Of a stretch of DNA of 64,000 nt, positions 1 to 8,663 are shown piece by piece. The stretch covers positions 62,001-126,000 of the forward strand of contig CP044131.1 of assembly GCA_008727115.1 (NCBI GenBank), given 5' to 3'. The position numbers were made by a program, and so were the translations under genes. The stretch is from Comamonas testosteroni. GTDB lineage: Bacteria > Pseudomonadota > Gammaproteobacteria > Burkholderiales > Burkholderiaceae_C. Position 1 is the stretch's first letter. The number at the start of each line of letters is the position of its first letter. The notes under the pieces were generated by a model. It was not told the DNA's origin. It made no database searches and saw only the letters and a list, made by a program, of their open reading frames with translations.

Positions 1-90
1 GCGCTCACGCGCGAGGATGATCTGCAGGCGCTCCTTGGCAACCGAGGCGGACTTTTTCTTTTCTCCGAGCAGAAACGACAGCATGGACAT
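1..90 (-). CDS. minE: MinE, cell division topological specificity factor (partial, N-terminal 30 residues)
   Basis: The window edge cuts this gene. The 30 visible residues begin [20 protein letters not shown] and continue with a RLQIILAR stretch. This is the amphipathic membrane-targeting N-terminus plus the start of the MinD-binding helix of MinE. MinE stimulates the MinD ATPase and drives pole-to-pole oscillation, so that MinC blocks FtsZ rings only away from midcell. Only 5 bases separate its start from the minD stop, in the same orientation, so the order is minC-minD-minE as in most proteobacteria. A second in-frame ATG two codons later is possible, but the first fits the family N-terminus better. 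Confidence 0.9.
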   Translation of the reverse strand, partial: MSMLSFLLGEKKKSASVAKERLQIILARER

Positions 91-95
91 CTGGC

Positions 96-908
96 TTACC
101 TCCCGCCAAAGATGCGCTTGAAGAAGCCGGGCTTGGCCGCCTCCGTAAAGCGCATGGGCTTTTCTTCACCCAGGAAGCGGGCGATGACGTCCTGATAGGC
201 CTCGGCCACATCGGAGCCTTGCATGTGCACGGCCGGAATGCCCTGGTTCGATGCCTGCAGCACGGTTTCCGACTCGGGAATCACGCCGATCAGCTCGATG
301 CGCAGAATGTCCTGAATGTCTTCCAGCGACAGCATCTGGCCATCTTCCACACGGTGAGGGTTGTAGCGCGTGATCAGCAGGTGCTCCTTGATGCGCTCGC
401 CCTTGGTGGCATGCTCGGTCTTGGAGCTGAGCATGCCCAGGATGCGGTCCGAGTCACGCACGGACGAGACCTCGGGGTTGGTCACCACCAGCGCCTCGTC
501 AGCGTAGTGCATGGCCAGCAGTGCGCCACTTTCAATGCCGGCGGGAGAGTCGCAGATGATGTACTCGAAGTCCATGGCGGACAGGTCGTCCAGCACTTTC
601 TTCACGCCCTCCTGGGTGAGCGCTTCCTTGTCACGCGTTTGCGATGCGGCCAGGATGAACAGGTTGTCGCACTGCTTGTCCTTGATCAGGGCCTGGTTCA
701 GATTGGCTTCGCCCTGGATCACATTGATGAGGTCATAGACCACGCGGCGCTCGCAGCCCATGATCAGATCCAGGTTGCGCAGACCCACGTCAAAGTCGAT
801 CACGGCGGTCTTGTGGCCGCGCAGAGCGAGGCCCGATGCGAAGCTGGCGCTAGTGGTGGTCTTGCCGACCCCGCCCTTGCCAGAGGTCACGACGACGATT
901 TTGGCCAT
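96..908 (-). CDS. minD: MinD, septum-site determining ATPase
   Basis: This 270-residue protein has normal MinD length. It opens with the deviant Walker A motif (GKGGVGKTT) of the ParA/MinD family at about residues 10-18, followed by [15 protein letters not shown] and the Walker B-like ICDSPAGIE. The C-terminus ([13 protein letters not shown]) is the amphipathic membrane-targeting helix. The ATP-bound dimer binds the inner membrane, recruits MinC to inhibit FtsZ and is released by MinE. It lies between minC (55 bases upstream) and minE (5 bases downstream), evidently one transcription unit. Nothing looks altered. Confidence 0.97.
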   Translation of the reverse strand: MAKIVVVTSGKGGVGKTTTSASFASGLALRGHKTAVIDFDVGLRNLDLIMGCERRVVYDLINVIQGEANLNQALIKDKQCDNLFILAASQTRDKEALTQEGVKKVLDDLSAMDFEYIICDSPAGIESGALLAMHYADEALVVTNPEVSSVRDSDRILGMLSSKTEHATKGERIKEHLLITRYNPHRVEDGQMLSLEDIQDILRIELIGVIPESETVLQASNQGIPAVHMQGSDVAEAYQDVIARFLGEEKPMRFTEAAKPGFFKRIFGGR

Positions 909-963
909 GTTTGCACGATTCCTTTAAGACAATTGGGGCTGGTTGATAGGTGACCGGTCTTTC

Positions 964-1710
964 TCATACCGGTTCGATGATGATCTTTTCTCCGTCCAGA
1001 CGCACTTTGGCAGCTTTGCCGGCGACGTCTTTCGGAAGGTCGGTTTCAATTGTGCGGTAGATACCTGCAATGGAGAGCAGTTGTGGCTCCATGCAAGTGC
1101 TAAAAATTCTTGCGTTGGTGTTACCACTGGCCCCCGCCACAGCGCGGCCTCGCAGCGGCGCATAGACATGGACGTTGCCATCGGCAATCACCTCGGCACC
1201 ATAGCTGACCATGTCCAGAACCACGATGTCTGTGCCTTTGGCATAGACGCGCTGACCTGAGCGCAGAGGGCGATCCACGATCACGGCATCGGCCAGCGGT
1301 GCGGGCACCTCGACCTCGTGCACGACTTCTACTTCGCGAATGATTTCGTGGATTTCTGGCTCGGTGCGGCGTGCGGGCAGGGCATCGGGGGCGGCGCTCA
1401 GGCCAAGGGCCTTGGCGGCCTCCATCTGGGCATCGTTGCCGCCACGCACGGCCACGGGCACGGTGTGATGGGTGCGCAGTGCCTCAAGCAGTGCTGGAAA
1501 GTCGATGTCCTGCTCGGTATCGCAGACATGGCTGAGGTCGATCAGTACGGGATCGTTGTCGAAAAAATCCGGGTCGTCGGCCATGCGGCGAGCCAAATCC
1601 TGTGCCAAAGCCTCCATGTCGGGGCTGCGAAGCACGACGGAAAGCATGGGCAGTTGCGCGCTTTTGAGGTCAAAGCTGGGGCGCTCGGCGCCGGTCGATT
1701 CAACAGACAT
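964..1710 (-). CDS. minC: MinC, septum-site determining FtsZ inhibitor
   Basis: This 248-residue protein is the first gene of the min unit. The N-terminal half is the variable FtsZ-binding domain. A short linker holds repeated EVEVVHEVEVPAP residues. The C-terminal half is the MinD-binding right-handed beta-helix, with the conserved RSGQRVYAKGTDIVVLDMVS region and the GNVHVYAPLRGRAVAGASGN region at about residues 175-205. MinC destabilises FtsZ polymers when brought to the membrane by MinD. The start is the ATG at 1710. The 132 bases upstream separate it from a divergent gene. Confidence 0.95.
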   Translation of the reverse strand: MSVESTGAERPSFDLKSAQLPMLSVVLRSPDMEALAQDLARRMADDPDFFDNDPVLIDLSHVCDTEQDIDFPALLEALRTHHTVPVAVRGGNDAQMEAAKALGLSAAPDALPARRTEPEIHEIIREVEVVHEVEVPAPLADAVIVDRPLRSGQRVYAKGTDIVVLDMVSYGAEVIADGNVHVYAPLRGRAVAGASGNTNARIFSTCMEPQLLSIAGIYRTIETDLPKDVAGKAAKVRLDGEKIIIEPV

Positions 1711-1842
1711 GGGATGGAGTCAGCGCACGCAAGGTGCTCTATGAGGACGCCAAAGTGTACCTGTGTACTGGCAAAAGATATGGTCACTGAGTGTTTGCAC
1801 TGCAACACTTAATGCCGGGCAAGACCGTGTTTTGGGCTCTTC

Positions 1843-2610
1843 ATGAATGAAAATGCCGCCATGTCTCCAGAGCTTTTGATCCAGGGAGCCCGCGCCAGCA
1901 TTACCTTGCGCCGCCCCGAAGTTGCCAACAAATTGCAGCCCGAGGACCTGATCGTGCTGCGTCGTCACCTCGATGAGGTCAATGCCAACCCGGCTGTGCT
2001 GGTGCTGACGCTGCAGTCCGTGGGCAAGCATTTCTGCAGCGGCTATGACATCGGCGAGATTGCCAACAGCCAGAACGAGGGCAGCTCCTTCGGAGAAATG
2101 GTCGATGCGATCGAAAACTGCCGCGCCCTGACGATTGCCGCCATTCAGGGCGGCGTGTTTGGCGGGGCCACCGATATGGCGCTGGCCTGTGACTTCCGTG
2201 TGGGTGGAGCCAACAGCCAGATGTTCATGCCTGCAGCTCGGCTGGGCCTGCACTTCTACGCATCGGGCATGGAGCGTTATGTCACGCGTCTAGGCGTGGA
2301 TACGGCCAAGCGCCTGTTTTTGACCTGTGAGAAGTTGCAGGCTCAGGCCATGAAGGATTGCGGCTTTCTGACCGATCTGGTCGATGGGTCAGACCTCGGC
2401 GCGCATGTGGAGCAACTGCAGACCACGCTGGCGGGCATGGCACCGCTGGCCTTGCTGGGCATGAAAAAGCAGCTCAATGCCATTGCCCGTGGTGTCCATG
2501 ACAGGGCCAGCATCGATGCGGCCGTGCAGGCCACCATTGAATCGGCTGACCTGCAAGAAGGCGGTGCAGCCTGGCGTGAGAAGCGCTTGCCGCAATTCAG
2601 GGGCCGATAG
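1843..2610 (+). CDS. enoyl-CoA hydratase/isomerase family protein
   Basis: This 255-residue protein has crotonase-superfamily length. It carries the HFCSGYDIGEI segment (first oxyanion-hole strand, residues about 65-75) and AIQGGVFGGATDMALACDFR (second oxyanion-hole glycine region, about 103-122), followed by the usual MFMPAARLGLHF segment. Family members hydrate, isomerise or hydrolyse acyl-CoA thioesters in the cytoplasm; the substrate cannot be assigned. The gene is alone, divergent from minC and convergent with the diguanylate cyclase 15 bases away. An internal ATG six codons later is an alternative start. Hydratase glutamates are not obvious at the usual places, so isomerase or another activity is possible. 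Confidence 0.8.
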   Translation: MNENAAMSPELLIQGARASITLRRPEVANKLQPEDLIVLRRHLDEVNANPAVLVLTLQSVGKHFCSGYDIGEIANSQNEGSSFGEMVDAIENCRALTIAAIQGGVFGGATDMALACDFRVGGANSQMFMPAARLGLHFYASGMERYVTRLGVDTAKRLFLTCEKLQAQAMKDCGFLTDLVDGSDLGAHVEQLQTTLAGMAPLALLGMKKQLNAIARGVHDRASIDAAVQATIESADLQEGGAAWREKRLPQFRGR

Positions 2611-2624
2611 CAGCGCTGTGCTCT

Positions 2625-4205
2625 CTAGAGCATGTTGGCGCTGGTACGCACATGCTCGCGCAAGGCCGTGCTTCGCACGCAGTTTCCTCCAAAGCTCTTG
2701 GCACGGTAGAGCTGGGCGTCGGCCTGCTCCAGCAGCTCTTGCGCAGTGGCATGACCTGATTCGCGGGTGGCCACCCCGATGCTGATGGTGAGCCGGCCCC
2801 CAGTGGCGTGCGCATTGGGTAGCGCCAGTCTGGCTACGGCAGAGCGAATCTGCTCGGCCAGCTCTTGTGCGTTCTGCTCGCCGGTATCTGGCAGCAAGCA
2901 GGTGAATTCTTCACCGCCGTAGCGGGCAGACAGGTCGGTGGCACGTGTTGCTGTCTGCGTTAGCACCTGAGAAACGGCTTGCAGATATGCATCACCGGTG
3001 GTGTGGCCGTAGTGGTCGTTGACTGCCTTGAAGTGGTCGAGGTCAGCCATGAGCACGCTGAGCGGCTGGCCTGTGCGCTGGCTGCGTGCGTGTTCGCGCT
3101 GCAGCACCTGGTCGAAAGCACGGCGGTTGGCAAGTCCGGTGAGTCCGTCGGACAGGCTCAGGCGTTCCAGCTTCTCGTTGGCCGCCTCCAGTGCCTGTGC
3201 CTGAGCCCGTATCTCCTGGTTGTGCCGAGCCAGCAGCCTGGCCACGCGTCGGTAGTGCCACAGGCCCAGACCCAGCATCAGCACCAATGCAGCAATGCCA
3301 AGGCTGGTCAGCTGCCATAACTGGCGCTGGCTGCGCTGCTGTACATAGCGCTCTATGAACTGACGCTCACCTTCCTCATGCTGGGCCACGGACGATGAGG
3401 TGTCGATGGCTGCCAGATAGCGGTCAAACGCTTGTGCAATTCGCTGGCTCTGCGCCGAAGGGCTGAAGTAAAAGCGGTACTCCCGCGGGTCGTCGCTCAG
3501 CGTATGGACGACTTCCAGGTCGAAGTAATCGTGGATATAGCGCTTTTCTTCGAATATGTTTTTGCTGAAGACTGCGGCATCGATACGTCCTTGCTGCAGT
3601 GCCTTGAACAAGCCTTCACTGCTGGTCTGGTCGAAGCGTTGCAGCTGCTCTGCTGGAACCGCTTGCTGCAGCCTGCTGTCCAGTGCCACGCCTTGGATGA
3701 CGCCGACCCGGTAGGCGGCCAGATCGTGCAGGCTGTTGATGGTCAGCTTTTGCCCCTTGCGCGCAATGATGGCGTAGTAGCTCTCGTAATAGGGGCGTGT
3801 GAAGGTGCCGAGGCTGGCTCTTTGCGCTGTCAGGCTCAGCGGCATGAAGGCATCTGCGCTCCCGCTTTGTACCTGCTGGATCTTGTCGCTGGTGGTCTGG
3901 TCACGCCCAGGCTCAATCTGATAGCGCAAGCCCAACTGAGTGGTGATGAAACACCAGACATCCACGCCGACGCCGGTGTAGCTGTTGCTGGCCTTGTCAT
4001 AGCGGGACATGGGAGGCGCATCGACGGCCAGTACGCGCAGCGGCGCCATGCTCTGGAACTCTTGCAGCTCTTGGGCGCTGATCGTCACGGGCCTCAGAAG
4101 ACGAATGTTCTGTGCGCCATCGCAGGCCTGAGCGCTTGCCCAGCTGGCGCAGCAGCACACTACGCTCCCCAGGCCGTGCCGGAGCATTTTCAATCCACGC
4201 CTCAT
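2625..4205 (-). CDS. diguanylate cyclase with periplasmic solute-binding sensor domain
   Basis: This 526-residue protein starts with a signal-like segment. It continues with a bacterial extracellular solute-binding family 3 domain (about residues 40-270; motifs YTGVGVDVW and SLHDLAAYRVGVIQG) and one membrane helix (about 293-313). A short coiled coil follows, then a GGDEF domain. The active site reads GGEEF at about residue 430, a functional variant. The product inhibition site RATD lies exactly five residues before it, so feedback control by c-di-GMP is expected. The likely role is to sense a small molecule such as an amino acid in the periplasm and make c-di-GMP. The ligand is unknown. The gene is a single unit, convergent with the enoyl-CoA hydratase gene. 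Confidence 0.9.
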   Translation of the reverse strand: MRRGLKMLRHGLGSVVCCCASWASAQACDGAQNIRLLRPVTISAQELQEFQSMAPLRVLAVDAPPMSRYDKASNSYTGVGVDVWCFITTQLGLRYQIEPGRDQTTSDKIQQVQSGSADAFMPLSLTAQRASLGTFTRPYYESYYAIIARKGQKLTINSLHDLAAYRVGVIQGVALDSRLQQAVPAEQLQRFDQTSSEGLFKALQQGRIDAAVFSKNIFEEKRYIHDYFDLEVVHTLSDDPREYRFYFSPSAQSQRIAQAFDRYLAAIDTSSSVAQHEEGERQFIERYVQQRSQRQLWQLTSLGIAALVLMLGLGLWHYRRVARLLARHNQEIRAQAQALEAANEKLERLSLSDGLTGLANRRAFDQVLQREHARSQRTGQPLSVLMADLDHFKAVNDHYGHTTGDAYLQAVSQVLTQTATRATDLSARYGGEEFTCLLPDTGEQNAQELAEQIRSAVARLALPNAHATGGRLTISIGVATRESGHATAQELLEQADAQLYRAKSFGGNCVRSTALREHVRTSANML

Positions 4206-4284
4206 GAACTCTCTGTCAGCTTCGATGGCAAATATTTTGCAACATCGGCACGCCTCGACTTCAAGTCACGGTCTTGCTGTGCTT

Positions 4285-6378
4285 TCAGGCTGAAGTGGCC
4301 GTGCGTGCAAGATGCTGGCGTGCAAAGCTCTCATACCACCCCAGACAGCCAGGGTTGGCCATGGCGTCCTTGTTGACCACCTTGTCCAGCGGTTGGCCCA
4401 GCAGCAGCTTTTTGATCGGCAGCTCCTGCTTCTTGCCGCTGAGCGTGCGCGGTATCTCGGCCACGGCAAAGATATCGTCGGGTACAAAGCGGGGCGACAA
4501 GTCACTGCGAATGGCGGTGTTGATGCGCCCGCGCAAGGGCTCGTCCAGTTCCACGCCGGGGCGCAGCACCACAAACAGCGGCATATAGCTGTTCTTGCTC
4601 AGATACTCCAGGTCCACCACCATGGAGTCCAGCACCTCGGGCAGGGCCTCTACGGCACTGTAGATCTCGCTGGTGCCCATGCGCAGGCCGTGGCGGTTGA
4701 TGGTGGCGTCGCTGCGGCCATAGATGATGCATCCGCCCTCGCTGAGCAGCTTGATCCAGTCGCCATGGCGCCACACCGGGCCCATCTCTTGCGGGCCATC
4801 ACCACCACCGGGTTTGCGGCCGTGGCCGGCTGGATACATGTCGAAATAGCTGCTCAGATAGCGTTTACCGTCGGTGTCGCCCCACAGGAAAAGCGGCATG
4901 GAGGGAATGGGCTGGGTGCAGACCAGCTCGCCCACTTCATCCATCACGGGCTGGCCTTGCTCGTTCCAGGCCTCGACGGCTGCGCCCAGCTGGCGGCACT
5001 GCATGACGCCGGGCTGCAGGGGCAGGTCGCGGTTGCCGCCGATAAAGGCGCCTGCAAAGTCGGTGCCGCCCGACAGGTTGTTCCACCAGATATTGGCATG
5101 GCCAAGCTTGGCAAACTGGTCCGTGCCCCACTGCTGAACTTCCGCAGATAGCGGCGAGCCGGTACTGCCCAGCCCGCGTATGCGCGAAAGATCGCCGCAG
5201 GTGGAGAGATCCACGCCCGCCTTCATGCAGTTGGCGTAGAAAGCCGCGCCCGAGCCAAAGCTGGTGATGCCAGTCTCTGCCGCAAAGCGCCACAGCGTGC
5301 CCCAGTCGGGCTTGTCTTTGCTGCCGCCGGGGCTGCCGTCAAAGATCACGCAGGTGGTGCCGCCCAGCAGGCCCGAGACCTGGGCGTTCCACATCACCCA
5401 GCCCGTGGAGCTGTACCAGTGAAAGCGCTCGCCCCAGCTGTTGGCGTCATAGCTGCAGCCTACATCGTTGTGCAGCGCCTTGAGCTGCAAGGCCACCAGC
5501 ACCATGCCGCCATGGCCGTGCACAATGGGTTTGGGCAGGCCGGTGGTGCCGCTGGAATAGACGATCCACAGCGGGTGGTCGAAGGGCAGCCACTCTGGCT
5601 CGAAGTCCGTAGTTTCAGAATCATTTCTGGCTGTAACGCTTGTGTAGTCTGCGGTATCAGCTATCTTTGCATGAGCATCCAGATTCGGCACCAGCACCAC
5701 ATGCTGCACGCTGGGCAGGCCTTCGCGCAGTTGCTGCACCACTTCACGGCGGTCGATGTCCTTGCCTGCGTAATGCACGCCATCCACGGCGATCAGCGCC
5801 CTGGGCTCGATCTGCTTGAAGCGGTCTAGCACCGCGTTCGTGCCCATATCCGGCGCGCAGATGCTCCAGATGGCACCCAGGCTGGCGCAGGCCAGAAAGG
5901 CGACGATGGCTTCGGGAATATTGGGCAGATAGGCGGCCACGCGGTCGCCCTTGCCCACACCCTGCGCACGCAGATGCAGGGCCAGCGCGGCCACCTGGCG
6001 TTGCAGGTCGGGCCAGCTCAGCTCGCGGTGCTGGCCCAGCTCATTGCGGCTGATGACGGCCTGCATACCCGCCGCGTGGGCTGGCTGTACATGGCGCAGC
6101 ACCTGGCGGGCGTAGTTGGTCTGCGCGCCCGGAAACCACTGCGCGCCGGGCATCACATTGCGCGCCAGCACCGCGCTGTATGGCGTGGGGGATTGCAGAT
6201 CGAAGTAATCCCAGATGCTTTGCCAGAACGCGTCCAGCTCCGTGGTGGACCAGCGCCAAAGCGCGTCATAACTGTCGAAAGACAGGCCGCGCGTGCTGCG
6301 CAGCCAGTCCTGATAAAGCCTGATCTGCGGCACAAATTCGGCCGTACGTGGTGCGGTGGTGGAGTGTGCGAAAGACAT
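4285..6378 (-). CDS. aacS: acetoacetyl-CoA synthetase (acetoacetate-CoA ligase)
   Basis: This 697-residue member of the adenylate-forming superfamily has the length of acetoacetyl-CoA synthetases. Features are the N-terminal ACAS-type segment (LDAFWQSIWDYFDL), the P-loop-like VYSSGTTGLPKPI (about residue 270), the GSTGSPLS segment, WWNNLSGGTDFAGAF, and the C-terminal hinge and lysine region (IPRTLSGKKQELPIKKLL). It activates acetoacetate to acetoacetyl-CoA with ATP, feeding ketone-body or polyhydroxybutyrate carbon back to acetyl-CoA. Between about residues 240 and 256 the protein has a segment (IADTADYTSVTARNDSE) that coincides with a copy of the genome's dispersed repeat; see that entry. 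Confidence 0.93.
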   Translation of the reverse strand: MSFAHSTTAPRTAEFVPQIRLYQDWLRSTRGLSFDSYDALWRWSTTELDAFWQSIWDYFDLQSPTPYSAVLARNVMPGAQWFPGAQTNYARQVLRHVQPAHAAGMQAVISRNELGQHRELSWPDLQRQVAALALHLRAQGVGKGDRVAAYLPNIPEAIVAFLACASLGAIWSICAPDMGTNAVLDRFKQIEPRALIAVDGVHYAGKDIDRREVVQQLREGLPSVQHVVLVPNLDAHAKIADTADYTSVTARNDSETTDFEPEWLPFDHPLWIVYSSGTTGLPKPIVHGHGGMVLVALQLKALHNDVGCSYDANSWGERFHWYSSTGWVMWNAQVSGLLGGTTCVIFDGSPGGSKDKPDWGTLWRFAAETGITSFGSGAAFYANCMKAGVDLSTCGDLSRIRGLGSTGSPLSAEVQQWGTDQFAKLGHANIWWNNLSGGTDFAGAFIGGNRDLPLQPGVMQCRQLGAAVEAWNEQGQPVMDEVGELVCTQPIPSMPLFLWGDTDGKRYLSSYFDMYPAGHGRKPGGGDGPQEMGPVWRHGDWIKLLSEGGCIIYGRSDATINRHGLRMGTSEIYSAVEALPEVLDSMVVDLEYLSKNSYMPLFVVLRPGVELDEPLRGRINTAIRSDLSPRFVPDDIFAVAEIPRTLSGKKQELPIKKLLLGQPLDKVVNKDAMANPGCLGWYESFARQHLARTATSA
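5613..5665 (-). repeat. dispersed 'gatagctg' repeat copy inside the acetoacetyl-CoA synthetase gene
   Basis: On the minus strand this segment starts GATAGCTGATACCGC, continues to CAAGCGTTACAGCC and ends GATTCTGAAA. It matches the order of the intergenic repeat at 63672-63711 (GATAGCTGCTAGCGC, then TAAGCGCTAGAGCC, then a T-rich ATTC tail). It is read in frame and contributes about 18 residues to the enzyme between two conserved blocks. That it is a captured repeat is inferred from this similarity by eye. Confidence 0.5.
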
Positions 6379-6520
6379 GAGGCCAGCCTAGCGCTGCAGT
6401 CCGAGCAAGTCATTGGTGGTGGCCCCCGCAGATGTCACCTGTGCAGCACGGATGCGCGGTCAAACCGATAATCGGGGCCTGTCTACACCGTCAACGGCGC
6501 ATGCCGGCGACCCGCACCCC

Positions 6521-8428
6521 ATGTCCGCTTTGCCTACCCGCGTGCTGGCCGTCATCCCGCCGATGACGCAGCTCAACACTCCCTATCCCTCCACGGCCTA
6601 TCTCACGGGCTTTCTGCGCTCGCGTGGCATCACCGCCGTGCAGGAAGACCTGGCGCTGGCCCTGGTGCTGCAGCTGCTCTCGCCCGATGGCCTGCGTGCC
6701 GTGGCCGAGCGTGTAGCAGCCCTGCCCCCCCAAAAGCGCACGCCTGCGGTGCAATCCTTTGCCGAGCAGCAAGACCGCTATCTGGCCACTATTGGCGCAA
6801 CGATTGCGTTTTTGCAGGGGCGCGATTCCACGCTGGCCCACCGGATTGCGGGTCGCCACTATCTGCCCGAAGGCCCGCGTTTTGCCACGCTGGATGTGTA
6901 TGAGGACGAAGAGGGCGGCGATCCGCTGGGCTGGGCCTTTGGCGCTTTGGGTTTGCAGGACAAGGCCAAGCACTTGGCCACGCTGTACCTGAACGATCTG
7001 GCCGATGTACTGCGCGACGCGGTGGACGAGCGTTTTGAGTTCGTGCGCTATGCCGAATCGCTGGCGGGCAGCCAGCCCACGTTTGACCCGCTGGCCAAGG
7101 CGCTGGCGGCAGAACCCAATCTGGTGGACGAGGTGCTGGAGCGCCTGACGCTGGAAGCGGTGGAGCGCCACCAGCCCACGGTGGTGCTTCTGTCCGTGCC
7201 CTTTCCCGGTGCGATGTATGCGGCGCTGCGTATTGCGCAGACCATCAAGAAACACCACCCGCAAATCGCCACCGTGCTGGGCGGCGGTTTTGTGAACACC
7301 GAGCTGCGCGAGCTGGCCGAGCCGCGTGTGTTCGACTACTTCGACTTTGTGACGCTGGACGCGGGCGAGCGCCCCTTGCTGGCGCTGCTGGAGCATCTGC
7401 GCGGCGAGCGCGGCCAGTCGCGGCTGGTGCGCACTTTTGTGCGCAATGATGCGGGCGCGGTGCAGTACGTGAACATGATGGAGGCCGACATTGCATTTGC
7501 CGAGGTGGGCACACCGACCTGGGACGGCCTGCCGCTGGACCGCTACCTGTCGCTGCTGGACATGCTCAACCCCATGCACCGCATGTGGAGCGACGGGCGC
7601 TGGAACAAGCTCACGATTGCCCATGGCTGCTACTGGAAGAAGTGCAGCTTTTGTGATGTGAGCCTGGACTACATCGGCCGCTACGAAGGCGCCAACGCCA
7701 GCGTGCTGGCCGACCGCATTGATGCCATCGTGGCTGAAACCGGCCAGACCGGTTTTCACTTTGTCGACGAAGCCGCGCCACCCAAGGCGCTCAAGGCGCT
7801 GTCGCAGGAGCTGATTGCGCGCAACACCGGCATCAGCTGGTGGGGCAATGTGCGCTTTGAAAAGACCTTCACGCCAGAGCTGGCCGACCTGATGGCCGAC
7901 AGCGGCTGCATCGCCATCTCTGGCGGCTTGGAAGTGGCGTCTGACCGCCTGCTGGCGCTGATGAAAAAAGGCGTGACTGTGGACCAGGTGGCGCGTGTGA
8001 CCAAGGCGTTCTCGGAAGCCGGAATTCTGGTGCACGCCTATCTGATGTACGGCTTTCCCACGCAGACCGTGCAGGACACGGTGGACGCGCTGGAGTACGT
8101 GCGTCAGCTGTTTCTCAACGGCTGTATTCAAAGCGGTTTCTTCCACCGCTTCAGCTGCACCGTGCACTCGCCCGTGGGCCTCAATCCCGAGGAATACGGC
8201 ATCGAGCTGCCACCGCTGCCAGAGGGCAATTTCGCCAAGAACGATCGCCCGTTTATCGACCCCACGGGCGTTGACCACGACGCACTGGGCTTGGCGCTGA
8301 AAAAGGCCATCTACAACTTCATGCACGGCATTGGGCTGGAGGAAGATGTGCGCATGTGGTTCCCGTTCAAGGTGCCAAAACCCACGGTCAAGCGCGACCG
8401 CATCGCGCGCGCCTTGCAGCAGAGATAA
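6521..8428 (+). CDS. B12-binding-domain radical SAM protein
   Basis: The protein has 635 residues from the ATG at 6521, chosen because MSALPTRVLAVIPPMTQLNT starts the family-like N-terminus; the frame is open further upstream without recognisable homology. The N-terminal part has a Rossmann-like cobalamin-binding domain (VVLLSVPFPGAMYAALRIAQ, then LGGGFVNTEL). It is followed by a radical SAM barrel whose cluster cysteines are Cys370, Cys375 and Cys378 (HGCYWKKCSFCD), a CX4CX2C spacing rather than CX3CX2C. Then come VDEAAPPKAL, GGLEVASDRLL and LMYGFPTQT. Such enzymes often methylate or rearrange unactivated carbons, but no substrate can be assigned. The gene stands alone, divergent from the acetoacetyl-CoA synthetase gene. 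Confidence 0.85.
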   Translation: MSALPTRVLAVIPPMTQLNTPYPSTAYLTGFLRSRGITAVQEDLALALVLQLLSPDGLRAVAERVAALPPQKRTPAVQSFAEQQDRYLATIGATIAFLQGRDSTLAHRIAGRHYLPEGPRFATLDVYEDEEGGDPLGWAFGALGLQDKAKHLATLYLNDLADVLRDAVDERFEFVRYAESLAGSQPTFDPLAKALAAEPNLVDEVLERLTLEAVERHQPTVVLLSVPFPGAMYAALRIAQTIKKHHPQIATVLGGGFVNTELRELAEPRVFDYFDFVTLDAGERPLLALLEHLRGERGQSRLVRTFVRNDAGAVQYVNMMEADIAFAEVGTPTWDGLPLDRYLSLLDMLNPMHRMWSDGRWNKLTIAHGCYWKKCSFCDVSLDYIGRYEGANASVLADRIDAIVAETGQTGFHFVDEAAPPKALKALSQELIARNTGISWWGNVRFEKTFTPELADLMADSGCIAISGGLEVASDRLLALMKKGVTVDQVARVTKAFSEAGILVHAYLMYGFPTQTVQDTVDALEYVRQLFLNGCIQSGFFHRFSCTVHSPVGLNPEEYGIELPPLPEGNFAKNDRPFIDPTGVDHDALGLALKKAIYNFMHGIGLEEDVRMWFPFKVPKPTVKRDRIARALQQR

Positions 8429-8431
8429 GTA

Positions 8432-8528
8432 TTTTTGATAGCTGCTTGCGCAGGTCAATCATGGGCTTTAAAGGTATTTATTGCTGATATTGATGAGTAG
8501 CTGGCGCTGGCAGCTATTGAATTGATAG
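8432..8528. repeat. intergenic copy of the 'gatagctg' repeat family
   Basis: Just after the radical SAM stop, TTTTTGATAGCTGCTTGCGC begins a degenerate copy of the repeat. A second, oppositely oriented similar segment (AGCTGGCGCTGGCAGCTATT) lies about 75 bases on, so the whole could fold into a long imperfect hairpin. It may act as a transcript 3' end. Confidence 0.5.
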
Positions 8529-8663
8529 TCGCCCCTCTCAAGCGCTGGTTTTACCGCGTGCGCAAGAGACCACTGCGCGCTCCATACCAGTGCTTGCACC
8601 GCCCCATCAGACAAGGCTGGCTTGCCATAATCTGCCCCGTTTAATAACTCCAGGAGTGACGGG

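Noticed and set aside
6491..8458. 655-codon open frame on the minus strand
   Set aside because: It is the antisense shadow of the radical SAM gene. Its His/Gln/Arg-rich composition reflects the codon bias of the real gene, and no motif is visible.
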